A stretch of DNA of 64,000 bases from Trichoderma breve (taxonomy: Eukaryota; Ascomycota; Sordariomycetes; Hypocreales; Hypocreaceae): assembly GCF_028502605.1 (NCBI RefSeq), contig NC_079234.1, forward strand, positions 1,178,001-1,242,000, given 5' to 3'. A model generated the notes under the pieces. It worked only from the letters and a program-made list of their open reading frames with translations. It searched no databases and was not told the origin of the DNA. This document shows positions 25,532 through 35,708 of this stretch, piece after piece. Position 1 is the stretch's first letter. Every line of letters starts with the position of its first letter. Both the position numbers and the translations under genes were made by a program.

Positions 25532-27427
25532 TCATACCTTGTACAGCAAATCGAGGAACCCTGTAGCCAGATCAACCACGACCCCCTTGTTCGGCAGCGA
25601 TCCCGCCACGCCGTACAGCGCAGCCGAGTCGCCCATGGCCTTGCCCTTTGCCCCCTTGCCCTCCACCAGCCGGACCCTCTCCTTCTCGCGCTCCTCCTCC
25701 ACCACCGTCTCCAGGTCGCTGACCAGCCGCTCCCACACCTTGACAATGGGCATCGTCACGGCTACGTGGATGGCCGGGGGGCTCTGCAGCGCGTTGAGGT
25801 GCCAGCCCTTGGATGACATGCCGTCGGCAATGTCGTACACATCCAGGTTCTTGGCCGAAAAGGCCACCACCGAGACGAGCGGCTTGCCGAGCACCTCGAG
25901 CTCGCTGCTCAGCACGGGGCCGTTCTGAATCGCCTCGGTAATCTTCTTGGTCGCCCCCACAATCTTGCCGCAGGCATCCACGTATCCCGTCTCGCCCAGC
26001 CGCATCATGCTGGCCCAGCAACCGGCTATCAGCGCTCCAGGCCGTGATCCCGCCAGCCCAGGCGAGGCGTAGACGCCGCCGGCCCAGTCGGGCGAGACAA
26101 AGTACTGGTACGACCGCAGCTCGGCAGAGCGGTAAAGCACCGTCGAGCTGCCCTTGGGCGCGAAGCCGTACTTGTGCGTGTCGCAGCTGATGCTGGTGAC
26201 GCCCTTGAGACGAAAGTCGAACGGCTGCGTCTCAAAGCCCGCCTTGTCGAGGCAGGCAATGACAAAGGAGCCGAGGCAGCAGTCCACATGCAAGCACAGC
26301 TTCTTGCGCAGCGCAAGCTTGCTCAGCGCCGAGATGTCGTCAATGATTCCGTGGGGGAAGTTGGGCGCGGAGCCTACCAGCAGCACCGTGTTGCGGTTGA
26401 TGAGGCGGGCCACTCGGCGGACGTCTACTTGATACGTGGGAGCAGGGCAGTCTACGTAGTGAATCTTGATCTTGAAGTACTCGCCGGCCTTGCGGAAAGC
26501 CGTGTGCGCAGTAGCTGGCAGGATCCTATAAAAGTTTTGAGCATCAGTATTAGTAGTTTGCACTCCCGGTGTACTTTGACACGTTACGTTGAGTTACGTG
26601 TGGGAAACAAACAAACACATATAACTTACATCTCTGGCTCCGTAACTCCACGCTCGTTGTAAGCCCTTTGGCGCGCAGCCAGCACGGCCATGAGGATACT
26701 CTCGGTGCCGCCCGACGTCGTCACGCCGGCAGCACCAACCGGGGCATGAAACAGGTTGAGCACCATGCTCACAATCTCAGCCTCCATCTTGCGCACGCCC
26801 GGGAAAACATCCGGGTGGATGGGGTTGGCCACGGTAAACTTGCCAAACGCCTCCGTCTGCAGCTTCAGCAGGTCGCCCTCGCCGTGATACACGGCGCCAG
26901 AGACGTAGCCGTCCTCCCAGCGGGTGTGATCCATGTTTGCTAGCGAGTCGAGCTCGGCGCGCACGGCTTCGTCCGTCAAGCCCTCCTTGGGGAGCGACAG
27001 GTACTTTGTCTGGCCGGCCGGCACCAGCTTGTTGGACATTTTGTCGAGCGATTCCTTGACCTTTTTCTGCACCTGGCCGCGCACGCCCGGAGCGCGCAGG
27101 AAGTAGCCATAGAGGGTTCGTTCGACGTCGCGGTACAGCTCGAGGATGGCGCCGATGATGCCGCGGCCCTTGAGCTTCCACCACAGGCGCCGGGTCCACC
27201 GGAGGACGAAGTAGAAGAAGATGATGTTTTTGAGGCTGTCGTGGGGGAGTAAAGCAGAGCGTCAGCGAACAATCAATCCAATCCAATGCAATTGGTCTGC
27301 TCAGCACAGCACAGTGACCGACTCACAGTTCGAGATTGAGCATGTTGAGCGACAGCGCCTGTTTCCGGCGCTTGACGCTCTCCAGACTGCCGCGGAGGCT
27401 CTGCGGAATGCGCGAGCTGCCTGGCAT
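25532..27427 (-). CDS. DPL1: sphingosine-1-phosphate lyase (dihydrosphingosine phosphate lyase)
   Basis: Three exons (27427-27327, 27235-26630, 26525-25532) give 566 residues, the usual length for the family. The enzyme is PLP-dependent and ER-anchored. It cleaves phosphorylated long-chain bases to a fatty aldehyde and phosphoethanolamine, the exit step of sphingolipid breakdown. A hydrophobic N-terminal segment (LLKNIIFFYFVLRW, about residues 34-47) is the likely membrane anchor. Family motifs include HPDVFPGVRKMEAEIVSM, TSGGTESILMAVLAAR, EPEMILPATAHTAFRKAGEY, HVDCCLGSF and SCDTHKYGFAPKGSS; K354 in THKYG is the expected PLP lysine. Both splice junctions rebuild conserved phrases. The start at 27427 gives a short N-terminal head before the anchor. 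Confidence 0.95.
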
Positions 27428-29124
27428 CGTGGCGGTTGTTCTTCCTTGTCGTCCTTTTTTCTTTTTCCTTCTCTTTTTTTTTTGTCGACTTCCTCACAGA
27501 CGCATGCAATCGCTGGAGCAGCAGGTCAATTCCTCCAATCCAGCATTTCACCTGTTTAAAGAGGAGAAAATGATGAATGGAACAGCAGCAGATAGATGGA
27601 GGAGGAGGCAAGTTTTGGCTGTCTTGAGCAACAAAGTTGAAGCAACTTGCCACTAACACGAGCTACCTAAGACACAGGTACCATTACTGCAAATCTACTG
27701 CGGCAGAGTACTTGTATCTGGCACCACCTGATAAAACCACAGCCGTTCGAGCTATTCCACACATGATGCGTGCTTCCGGGAAAGAGCCAGCCTGCCACCT
27801 CGGCTTGCAACAACTAAAGACAAAATACATGCGCTGGGCCAATGACATGCTTCCAACGGTGCCAGATGGTATCTCGATGGGGGTTAGCGTGGCGAGTGGG
27901 CGCACCTTCACATGTCTGGGCGGGGAACTGCGCTAAACCGGGAGAGGAAGAGGGTGGAGGGCGTGAACCCGCGGACGCCGCGCATCCGGAGACGGAACCG
28001 GAGGAAATGATTGAATTGCAAGATGGACGACATGAGATTGTGGGAATTTTTGTGTTGTTGGGGCCGGAGTTTGAAAGATACGATGGAGTAATTGTGCTGC
28101 CATTGGTGTATTAAAAATAACGCATTGTCAAGGATTGATAGTGCAGGCGTGAAAGTGAGCTTGCTCTTCTACTGTATCATCAGTGTCATCGAAATATTGG
28201 AGAATAGTGATTTGAGACTCGATCTTAGTGTACAGGATAGCGGAGAACTGGCGTACCATGTTCATAGGATACCTTGCCTGCCGTATTGTATCGTAATGCA
28301 ATAGTTGGTCATGAATATTTCATTGCAATGCAAACGTCTGGTATGACTCTATATTACACTTACAGACAGACCATCAACGTCAAGTCAATAACGTCCCTCC
28401 ATGCCAAGCACATCATCATCAAATTATCACTCCCACTTGTTCATACCCAAAGCAGCCTACTAGGCAGTATTATATAAATGAATTATCAGAAAGATAAAAA
28501 TAAAAAAGTAAAAAAAATACTTTGCCTCCCCAAATGCCAACTATACTCGACACAAGACAAGAACAGAAAGACATAAATTCATCAGCGTAATACAAAAAAA
28601 GAAGCGTGCCCTTTTGCTTTATATTTCCGTCCCCCCTCTCCCTTTAATACTTCCAAGTTCCAAGTATAGCCGTCCTCGTCTTTTTAATACTTCCAAGCAT
28701 AGCCGTCCTTGTTCTCTGTGATACTTCCAAAGAGCCGTTCTTCTTCGTCTTTGTGATACTCCAACTCGCTGGCCCCCTTCTCTATGTCAAGTTTTTGCCG
28801 ATTCCACTTCCAAAAAAAAGCCGTCAACGACGCAACAACGTTGTCAACCCAGATAAACGCCGTGGATATAGACTCCAGAGGATAGATATATGCTCTCCGA
28901 ACGAACGCCGGTTATTACGCAAGTGTTTTTTGTGCCCTTGCCGCCGCCGCCGCCGTCGCCCGCCCTCCATATTTTCCCAGTGTTCGTTTTATATCTTTCT
29001 CTTTTTTCCCTTGTTTTTTCTTCTTTCATTCTGTTGATGTGCCCAAAAGTCGCCTCCCGATCCGTCCTTCTCGCTTTCGCATGATAGTAATAGATTTGAG
29101 TAGCCTCTATTTCGCTCTCGCTTT
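27428..29124. other. intergenic region of 1.7 kb
   Basis: This holds the promoter of the lyase gene (nearest 27428) and the 3' region of the GT34 gene, both on the minus strand. It includes AT-rich stretches at 28480-28620 and a degenerate tandem repeat at 28643-28775. No coding frame stands out. Confidence 0.5.
28643..28775. repeat. degenerate tandem repeat, four units of 34-40 bp
   Basis: The core ATACTTCCAA (last unit ATACTCCAA) recurs at 28647, 28687, 28721 and 28756. The first three copies are followed by AGCCGTCCTCGTCT-like sequence. Identity decays from left to right, so this is an ageing minisatellite. It lies about 0.35-0.5 kb beyond the stop codon of the GT34 gene. Confidence 0.7.
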
Positions 29125-30192
29125 CTAGCTCCTAAACGCCGAGCTCCATTTCTGGTAGTAGGTTGCCGACTCGGTCTCGCAGCTCAAGACACCCTCTTTG
29201 GTGCAGCCGTTGAACATGACGACAAAGTCGCCGTCTTGGTAGGCATCGCCTTTGTCGGTGCGCGTGTAAGGGCCGAGGATGCGTTGTGGCACGAGCGCCA
29301 ACTTCGAGAGGATGGTGGGGTGCCATTGGACAATGTGCTCCTGTAGTCTAGATTAGCTTTTGCTTCCCGTGTTTCTCTGCCTTTAGTTGATATCTAAACT
29401 CACCAGAGCGTGTCTCTCGGCCTTTTGGAAGTTGTAGCTTCGGTACAGAGGGTCCATCCACGTCTCGAGGAAAAACTTGCTCCATTGGCTGTTCCTCACC
29501 ACGACGCTGCCGGCCACCAAGCCCGAGGTATCCTGGCTGACAACAAGATCGACCTCGTCTGCCCTCAGGTGCGAGAACGTCTTGATGATGCTGTCCGGTG
29601 GCACGACGGGATAGTTCTTGATCATCAGGCTCTCTAGCCTCCGCTGTCCCAGTAGATGCTCCTCCAATGACTTGTTTACGTCCATGATGTAGGCGTCCTG
29701 GTCGAGGTACCAAACGAACTTGCACTCGGGGAATTTGGCCAGCGCATGTCGCATAGCCATGAGCTTGGACCAGCTCTGCGGCGCTCCTTTGGTGTCGTAG
29801 TCGAAGGCTCTCACCACAAGTGCTTCATATCCTGTGATTCCTGCATGTCAGCAATGGACGAGTTGAGGGTCTGAAAGAGTGAGGAGGGGCTACCCACCAT
29901 GCTTGGCGGCATACTGCTCGCGGTTCTCCTTGACCGTCTTCAGATAGGAATTGGGATACTGGGTCGGGTCGATGACGGTCACAACGACGACGGGCGGCTG
30001 GCCAGAAGGCACGCGCTCATGATCGGGGCGCGGCACTCGAGGGTTGGAGAAGAACCAAAGTACCGCAAACACGACGAACAGGCCAATGCCAATGGTCTTG
30101 ATGCGACTCCTCCGCAGGCCAGGCAGCCTTGAGGATCGAGGCCGGAAGGGCGGCGGGTTGGAGCTCTTGCGAGAAGGATATGCGAAATGCAT
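29125..30192 (-). CDS. GT34 family alpha-glycosyltransferase (Mnn10/Gma12-like), Golgi type II membrane protein
   Basis: Three exons (30192-29898, 29831-29404, 29340-29125) give 312 residues. There is a short basic N-terminal tail, one membrane anchor at about residues 33-51 (IKTIGIGLFVVFAVLWFFS) and a lumenal catalytic domain. The family pattern is clear: VVVVTVIDP, then YEALVVRAFDYD, WSKLMAMRHALAKFPECKFV and the metal-binding WYLDQDAYIMD (DQD, about residue 142). EHIVQWHPTILSKLALVPQR and DFVVMFNGC follow near the end. GT34 proteins in yeasts add mannose or galactose to N-glycans; Mnn10 is a subunit of the Golgi mannan polymerase complex. The exact acceptor is inferred. The start at 30192 is the first in-frame ATG; the frame is open further upstream but without one. 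Confidence 0.9.
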
Positions 30193-31421
30193 CTTGTCGT
30201 CTGGGCGAGTTTGTCTTTTGCCCCAAAACGGCACGAGCTGAAGAATGGCTGGGGCGGGCTCAGCAGTATCGACTTGGCCAATTCAATTTCTCTCTTCGTT
30301 CGTCTCTCTCCTCTCTCGTCTCCTCAAAGTCCTGCAAGGGTCGATAACAGCAAATCGCGCCGTGGTTGGAAGACGGAGGATGCGGGATGCAGCGGGTTAG
30401 GAGGATCAAGTGCTTGTGCTTCTCCTGATCTGAGTTCCTGAGGCCAGCTGTGCGACGGCCGATAAGCAGAAGCCAAGCGATTCCGTGAAAGGCCGCAGCG
30501 AACGAGACGATTCGATAAAGAATTAATCAATCAAACGAGTGGCTGGCGATGAGTGCAAAGCAAAAGACGGGCCACTGCGAAAGGCAGTTCGCGCGCGGTG
30601 AGGCGATGGCGATCCCTTATGCTTATGACATTTGTGGCCATTCAATGGCTAGGGGTCTTTTTTTTGGGTACCTTCTTTGGAACACGAGGCGCTGGACCCG
30701 GCGCCGGGAGTACGAATCGCCGGCCCAGCCAATATCGTCCGTGGATTGCAAACGGCGAGCCATCCTTGCGCCTTTCTCGTATTACTGCATACGGAGCTGA
30801 GCTGATTTGCCATTGATTGAGGCTAGTACCAAGCTGGAGATGTTATTCAGGTGTTATCAACTTCTTATCGAGCACAATAGGGCTGATTTGCGATAACAAC
30901 GGCGCTGTTGCCGAGTAACAATGGCCTGTGATTTATATGCAGGTACCGCACGGATGCTACATGTGCTCCAGATTACGATGAGCACAGGCATTTTCAAACA
31001 AATCTTACGACAAGGGGTGATGAATCTGTTTAGTAATTACTAAATTCAAGAAGAGTAAAATGGGATCAAAATCCATCATATTATGTATTGTGGTTGTGCC
31101 GGCTGTTCCAATGATGCTGCTCAAGGGTGGTGTACTGAAGGCGTACGGAACAGATGCTCAGAGGAATGGCGACGTCTCCAAAACCCAAACGGGCATCTTC
31201 AACGCGCGCAAATCGCACCGGCAACTCACACCAGGCCAGCGAGCAAAGGACCAAGACGGCCTCTGCTCAAGGCGCTGGAGGAGCGTCGCTATTTGCACGC
31301 AGACTAGTTGACTTGACACGGAAGAGCGAGTTCGAGGCAACTTAAGAGTGTGCAGATGGGCAACGACATGAAAAACAACATAATGTACAAGATTGTCGTG
31401 AGAGGAGAGCAAAAAATGTCA
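30193..31421. other. intergenic region of 1.2 kb
   Basis: This is the promoter side of the GT34 gene and the 3' side of the RING-CH gene. The first 150 bp on the GT34 side are rich in CTCT repeats on the plus strand. I see no gene. Confidence 0.5.
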
Positions 31422-32381
31422 TCATAAATCCTTCTTCCCATTCGGGATATCCTCATCGTCATCAACATCACCGTCGTCTCCGCCGACGTCCAAGACTCTC
31501 TCACTCACATTCTTCAGCACGCGCTCACTCAGCTTCTTGACTCCTTTCCATATTCCCATGAGGGCAGTAAAGGCTCCGATAATCACAAACACGAGGCTGA
31601 TGTTTTCCACTCTGGCCCTTCCCCCTTGGCGTCTGCTGGTTCCCGTCAAGCTGCGCAGGTTCCACCAATGCCACGGTGACAGTGCAATCATGGATTTGAA
31701 AATGCCAACCAGCCCGAGAGAGAAGAATCCCTTGAGAAAATGCTCGCCCCAGGTCGTCGGTGGTTCCCAGTCGGGCTCCTTGATGGCCTCAATGTCTGTG
31801 ACGACGCTTGTAACGGCATCAGTGACAGTACCGAAAGGATCGACCCAGAGGTTAAGGATTGGGTCGGCCATGAACCCCAAAAAGAAGATGCTCGCCACAA
31901 GGATAAACAATGTCAGGCCAGCTTGAGCCCATTTGCTGCTTAGCATCGAGGCCCAATGAAGGCGGACCAGCCGGTAGGAGAATTTGCACGTCGGGCATTG
32001 CCAGTAATTTCTCTTGACTGTCGGATTTGAGAGTCGCCAAGAATTGAGGCATCCCTCGTGGACATATTTTTGCGACCCCTTGCACTTGCAAGGAGACAGC
32101 AGTCTTCCCAGCTCGGGGTCGTCAGACACGTATATCGGCTTGCTCGACTTGGACGAGTTGGCAGGATACTTTGGCTCCACGGTATCCAGGCAAATGCGAC
32201 ATGTCCGTGGCCTATATCGCCTGTGTCTGTGTGTAGTGTCTGGTGACGGTTGAGCATGCGAAGATGCATACTCTCTCGTATGGTCAGGTTCCGTTTGTTC
32301 CTCGTGATAGGCGGTGGTGGATGTCTTTTCGTGGACCGACGTTTGGTACGGGGTCCTAGCCCTCTCTCCAAACCACTCCAT
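31422..32381 (-). CDS. membrane RING-CH (RINGv/MARCH-type) E3 ubiquitin ligase
   Basis: An intronless frame of 319 residues. A RING-CH finger spans about residues 60-130: CRICLD, then CKCKGSQKYVHEGCLNSW, then WQCPTCKFSYRLVR, giving the C4HC3 order typical of membrane ligases. Hydrophobic segments follow: AGLTLFILVASIFFLGFMAD (about 155), GFFSLGLVGIFKSMIALSPW (about 220) and SLVFVIIGAFTALMGIW (about 268). So there are two or three membrane spans. The C-terminal tail is acidic (GGDDGDVDDDEDIP). RING-CH ligases of this layout ubiquitinate membrane proteins in the ER or endosomes; the substrate here is unknown. Upstream in-frame codons before 32381 lack an ATG. Confidence 0.88.
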   Translation of the reverse strand: MEWFGERARTPYQTSVHEKTSTTAYHEEQTEPDHTREYASSHAQPSPDTTHRHRRYRPRTCRICLDTVEPKYPANSSKSSKPIYVSDDPELGRLLSPCKCKGSQKYVHEGCLNSWRLSNPTVKRNYWQCPTCKFSYRLVRLHWASMLSSKWAQAGLTLFILVASIFFLGFMADPILNLWVDPFGTVTDAVTSVVTDIEAIKEPDWEPPTTWGEHFLKGFFSLGLVGIFKSMIALSPWHWWNLRSLTGTSRRQGGRARVENISLVFVIIGAFTALMGIWKGVKKLSERVLKNVSERVLDVGGDDGDVDDDEDIPNGKKDL

Positions 32382-33036
32382 CTTGGCTGTGATACCTCGA
32401 GAAAATGTGATGCCCAAACTTGATTATCAGCTCTTGACGCGCCAACAGGGGTATGAGCCTGGTTATCGTTTAGGGAATAGTTGGTAAAACAACAAAACAG
32501 CTTTGCAAGTCAAAAATCGTGGTGGCTTCACATGGTATACAGAGTTTTGCAAACTCTCTGGTTACCTAGGCAGCAACGCGGGGAAGAAACCGAAAAAAAG
32601 GTACGCGCCAAGTCTTCACATAGATGAAATAAAAGAGGCCACTTCATCGCCTTGCGCGTCACATCCCGAGGAGCCCAGCTAGCCGAATTCTCCGGCTGTG
32701 TGGCAGCGGTGATATTTTGCTGGTGGAAATTTGTCGAAGGAAAAAGCTGTCTGGTGGTACAAGTTACTTCTTGGGCTTAGCTGAGATGAATAAGGCACAA
32801 GGGACAAGGGGAGAGCTCCCCACCGGAGCCCGGCAAAAGAAAAGTCCGCCCGCCAAACTGCCTGGCCCAAGCTTGACGCGCAGCTCAGTGTGCCTGCTGG
32901 GTGGGATTGTATTATGGCCGAGCAGCTCAGAATAGCTTCCACTCTAGCAAAGCAAAGCAAAGCATTGGAGCACCGCAGATTCAGATTTACACAAGCAGAA
33001 CAATCAGCCCGGTAGACTATCGATAGGCATCCAGCC
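32382..33036. promoter_or_regulatory. shared divergent promoter region, RING-CH gene and proteasome alpha2
   Basis: A 655-bp region between two divergently transcribed genes, both in the protein-degradation system. I looked for the yeast proteasome-associated control element and found only an imperfect resemblance near 32724, so regulation by an Rpn4-like factor is not shown. Confidence 0.45.
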
Positions 33037-34206
33037 ATGGCGGACAGATACTCCTTCTCCCTCACAACATTCTCGCCCAGGTACGCAGGTTGATGTCATC
33101 TCCAGCCCCAAAAGACCCCTCTGCTAACTGGCCCTTCTTGATAGCGGCAAGCTGGTGCAAATCGGTACGCACTCCTCTCGATTCGACAGCCAAGTCTATT
33201 GCACCGATTAGTTGGACGATGGAATGGCATGCCATGGCTCGAATGACTTGGAACGAGGCTGACATGTAGAATCTGCCCCGCAGAGTATGCTCTGAATGCG
33301 GTCAACCAGGGTATCACTGCTCTGGGTATCAAAGGTATGCTGGAACTGAACTGAACTGCCCTTGGAGGAGGCATGGCATGGCATGACAGGCTGGCTAATG
33401 GCGCAAATACACAGCTACGAATGGCATCGTCCTCGCTACCGAAAAGAAGTCGTCTTCCCCTCTCGCCGACCAGAGCAGCTTGTCCAAGATTAGCCACATC
33501 ACCCCCAACATCGGCACCGTCTACTCCGGCATGGGCCCCGACTACAGAGTACTAGTCGACCGAGCGCGCAAGGTTTCCCACACAGGCTACAAGCGCATCT
33601 ACAACGAATACCCTCCCACCAGAATACTTGTGCAGGACGTGGCCAGAGTCATGCAGGAGGCTACCCAGTCAGCTGGTGTCCGACCATACGGTGTCAGCAT
33701 GCTGATTGCCGGCTGGGACGAGGGCATCGACCCCGAAGAGGAGGAGACGGAGGCCAAGGAGGGCGAGGAGGTGAAGAAGACAAAAAAGACTGGCGGCATC
33801 CACAAGGGAGGCCCCATGCTGTACCAGGTCGACCCGACTGGAAGTTATTTCCCTTGGAAGGCCACGGCCATTGGCAAGAGTGCGACCAAGGCCAAGACCT
33901 TTTTGGAGAAGCGATACTCGGAAGAGCTGGAGCTGGAAGACGCCATCCACATTGCTCTGTTGACGCTCAAGGACAACATTGAGGGTGAAATGAGTGGAGA
34001 TTCCATCGAGATTGGTATGTTGCTTTTCTTTTTCGCAGAGGATTCTATAATAAATGATGTTTATTCTAACATGTGTTTCTTTCTTAGGCATTGTTGGCCC
34101 CCCAGCTGACCACCTGCTGGGCGTTGAGGGAGTGGAGGGTGCCACGGGCCCCAGGTTTAGAAAGTTGACTCCTCAGGAGATTGAGGATTACTTGTCAAGT
34201 CTATGA
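33037..34206 (+). CDS. PRE8: 20S proteasome subunit alpha type 2
   Basis: Five exons (33037-33080, 33145-33164, 33284-33334, 33415-34014, 34088-34206) give 277 residues; exon 2 is just 20 nt. It starts with the alpha-subunit signature [20 protein letters not shown], spread over two exons, then [10 protein letters not shown]. Next come [30 protein letters not shown] and [18 protein letters not shown], and it ends [15 protein letters not shown]. This subunit is part of the outer ring of the 20S core and is not itself catalytic. About 30 residues rich in Glu and Lys (about 141-171) are inserted before MLYQVDP compared with the 250-residue yeast protein. All exon joins rebuild conserved residues. 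Confidence 0.96.
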
Positions 34207-34494
34207 TAGACGAGCCCATACACGGTATGATGATGACGCAGGCTTTGATGTACAATAATGAGGCATAAAGCTTAATAAACAAAAGAATTTTGGCACATGG
34301 CAATACTGCGCGATGGGAAGTATGATGAGTATCAGGCTGAAGCTTAGAGTTATGACGTCCGTGGTGTACTGTAAAGGTATGTCATGCAATTCGCACCAGA
34401 GTATGTGCCTTTGCTTTGGCATTATCAGGCCAAGGTGGCTTCTCTCTTATACCTTGACCATGATCTGGCGAGAATCTGTTATCGTTGGTTCTGT

Positions 34495-35708
34495 CTATGT
34501 CTTGGCAGTTAGAATAAAGGATGCCCGCGGACCAGCCGCCACTCCTACTATCTTAGAACCCTCGGCAGCATTAAAGGGCACATTGATCCATTCTTCTGCT
34601 CTCTCGGTAACCTTACCAATCCCAAGCTGGCCATTGTTATTCTCACCGATGACGTAAATGAGTCCATCCGCCGTTAGTGCGATGGCGTGTGACTCTCCGA
34701 GAGCAACATCCACGACGTCTTTCCCGTCGTCGATTTCTGTATAGTTGGGCATGCCAGAGAGTTGCTGGAAAGCATGTCCTCGACGATGATGACGATGATG
34801 AGAAGTGTCTGATGCCTTTGACGCCGTCGACGAAGTACTAGAAGAACCCCATACGTAGACGCTGCCGCTCGTCGTCAGAGCCGCAACGGCGGTTCCGCCA
34901 GCCGTGACGCATTTGACGGGATCGTCAGCCGAGGCGATTTCATGGAGATCGGGTACCGGGCCCGGAGTTTCAGACGGTCTTTTTTGGAGGGGGTCAGGTC
35001 AGCCCTGGAACAAAAGGTGGTCCGGAATCGGCCGGCGAGGCTGCTTTGGGGGAAGGAGGAGGGAGGAGCTTAGTATTACTTACCGGTTTGGCGGATCGAT
35101 GTCTCTTCCTAGACAAGCTTCGAAACGAGAGTCGCCAAAGGTAGAGACGGTGCCGTTGGAGTGGAGGATGACGAAGCCGGTGCTGAAGGCCGCGATTTGC
35201 GTCGCTGGAGGGGTGCAAGGGAAGATGGCGTCAGGTTCTAGGGATGATACTGACGAATACTTGACGAGCTTGTTGCTGTCGTGGGTATTCTTGTCTTGGA
35301 CGATGGTTAGGATTTGGCCGGAGGTGTTTTCGGCTGACGTGTAGAGCTGCTCGAGATGCTGAGGCTCGGGGGCAAGGCCGGCGACGATGAGGCGCCCATC
35401 TTGTCGAACTGCAGAAGGGCCTTTTGTTAGTATTGGGATTCCGAATCGGAGGGTTTGGGGGATTATGTGATTTCTTGGCATTCAGTGGTCGGGATGGGAT
35501 GGGATGGGATGGGATGGGATGATATGATATGTTATTTGATCGAGATGAATATACTAATCGTGTAAGTGAGGCGCGAGACAGGCCGTTCAATGGCTGTTGC
35601 GGAAAGAACTTTTGTAAAGGCGAAGAGGTCATGAGGCTCGTCTGTGAGGATCTTTTGCTCTATGGAAAGCTGGTTCCAGGCATTGAAGCCTGTTGCGAAA
35701 AGATCCAT
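34495..35708 (-). CDS. RCC1-repeat beta-propeller protein (Ats1/RCC1-like)
   Basis: Three exons (35708-35555, 35408-35084, 34978-34495) give 320 residues. The start MDLFATGFNAWNQL is the usual opening of fungal RCC1-like proteins. Degenerate RCC1 blades follow: GFVILHSNGTVSTFGDSRFE, TAVAALTTSGSVYVWGSS and AIALTADGLIYVIGENNNGQ, the last followed by LGIG. RCC1 propellers act as exchange factors or scaffolds; yeast Ats1 works in tRNA wobble-uridine modification and microtubule-linked phenotypes. Which role applies here is not decided. Intron 1 carries a GGGAT microsatellite. The exon 1 donor (GTATAT) is weak, but the junction gives RLTYTIIRQDGRLIVAG, which reads as a conserved strand. The gene converges on proteasome alpha2 with 288 bp between stops. 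Confidence 0.82.
35491..35520 (+). repeat. (GGGAT)6 microsatellite inside an intron
   Basis: Six exact GGGAT units, followed by two GATAT units. It lies in intron 1 (35409-35554) of the RCC1-like gene. That gene is on the minus strand, so its transcript carries ATCCC repeats. The plus strand fits a G-quadruplex pattern. Confidence 0.9.

Noticed and set aside
32382..33036. Proteasome-associated control element (PACE) near the alpha2 gene
   Set aside because: Only a partial match (near 32724) to the yeast consensus, and this factor-site pair is not known to me to be kept in filamentous fungi.
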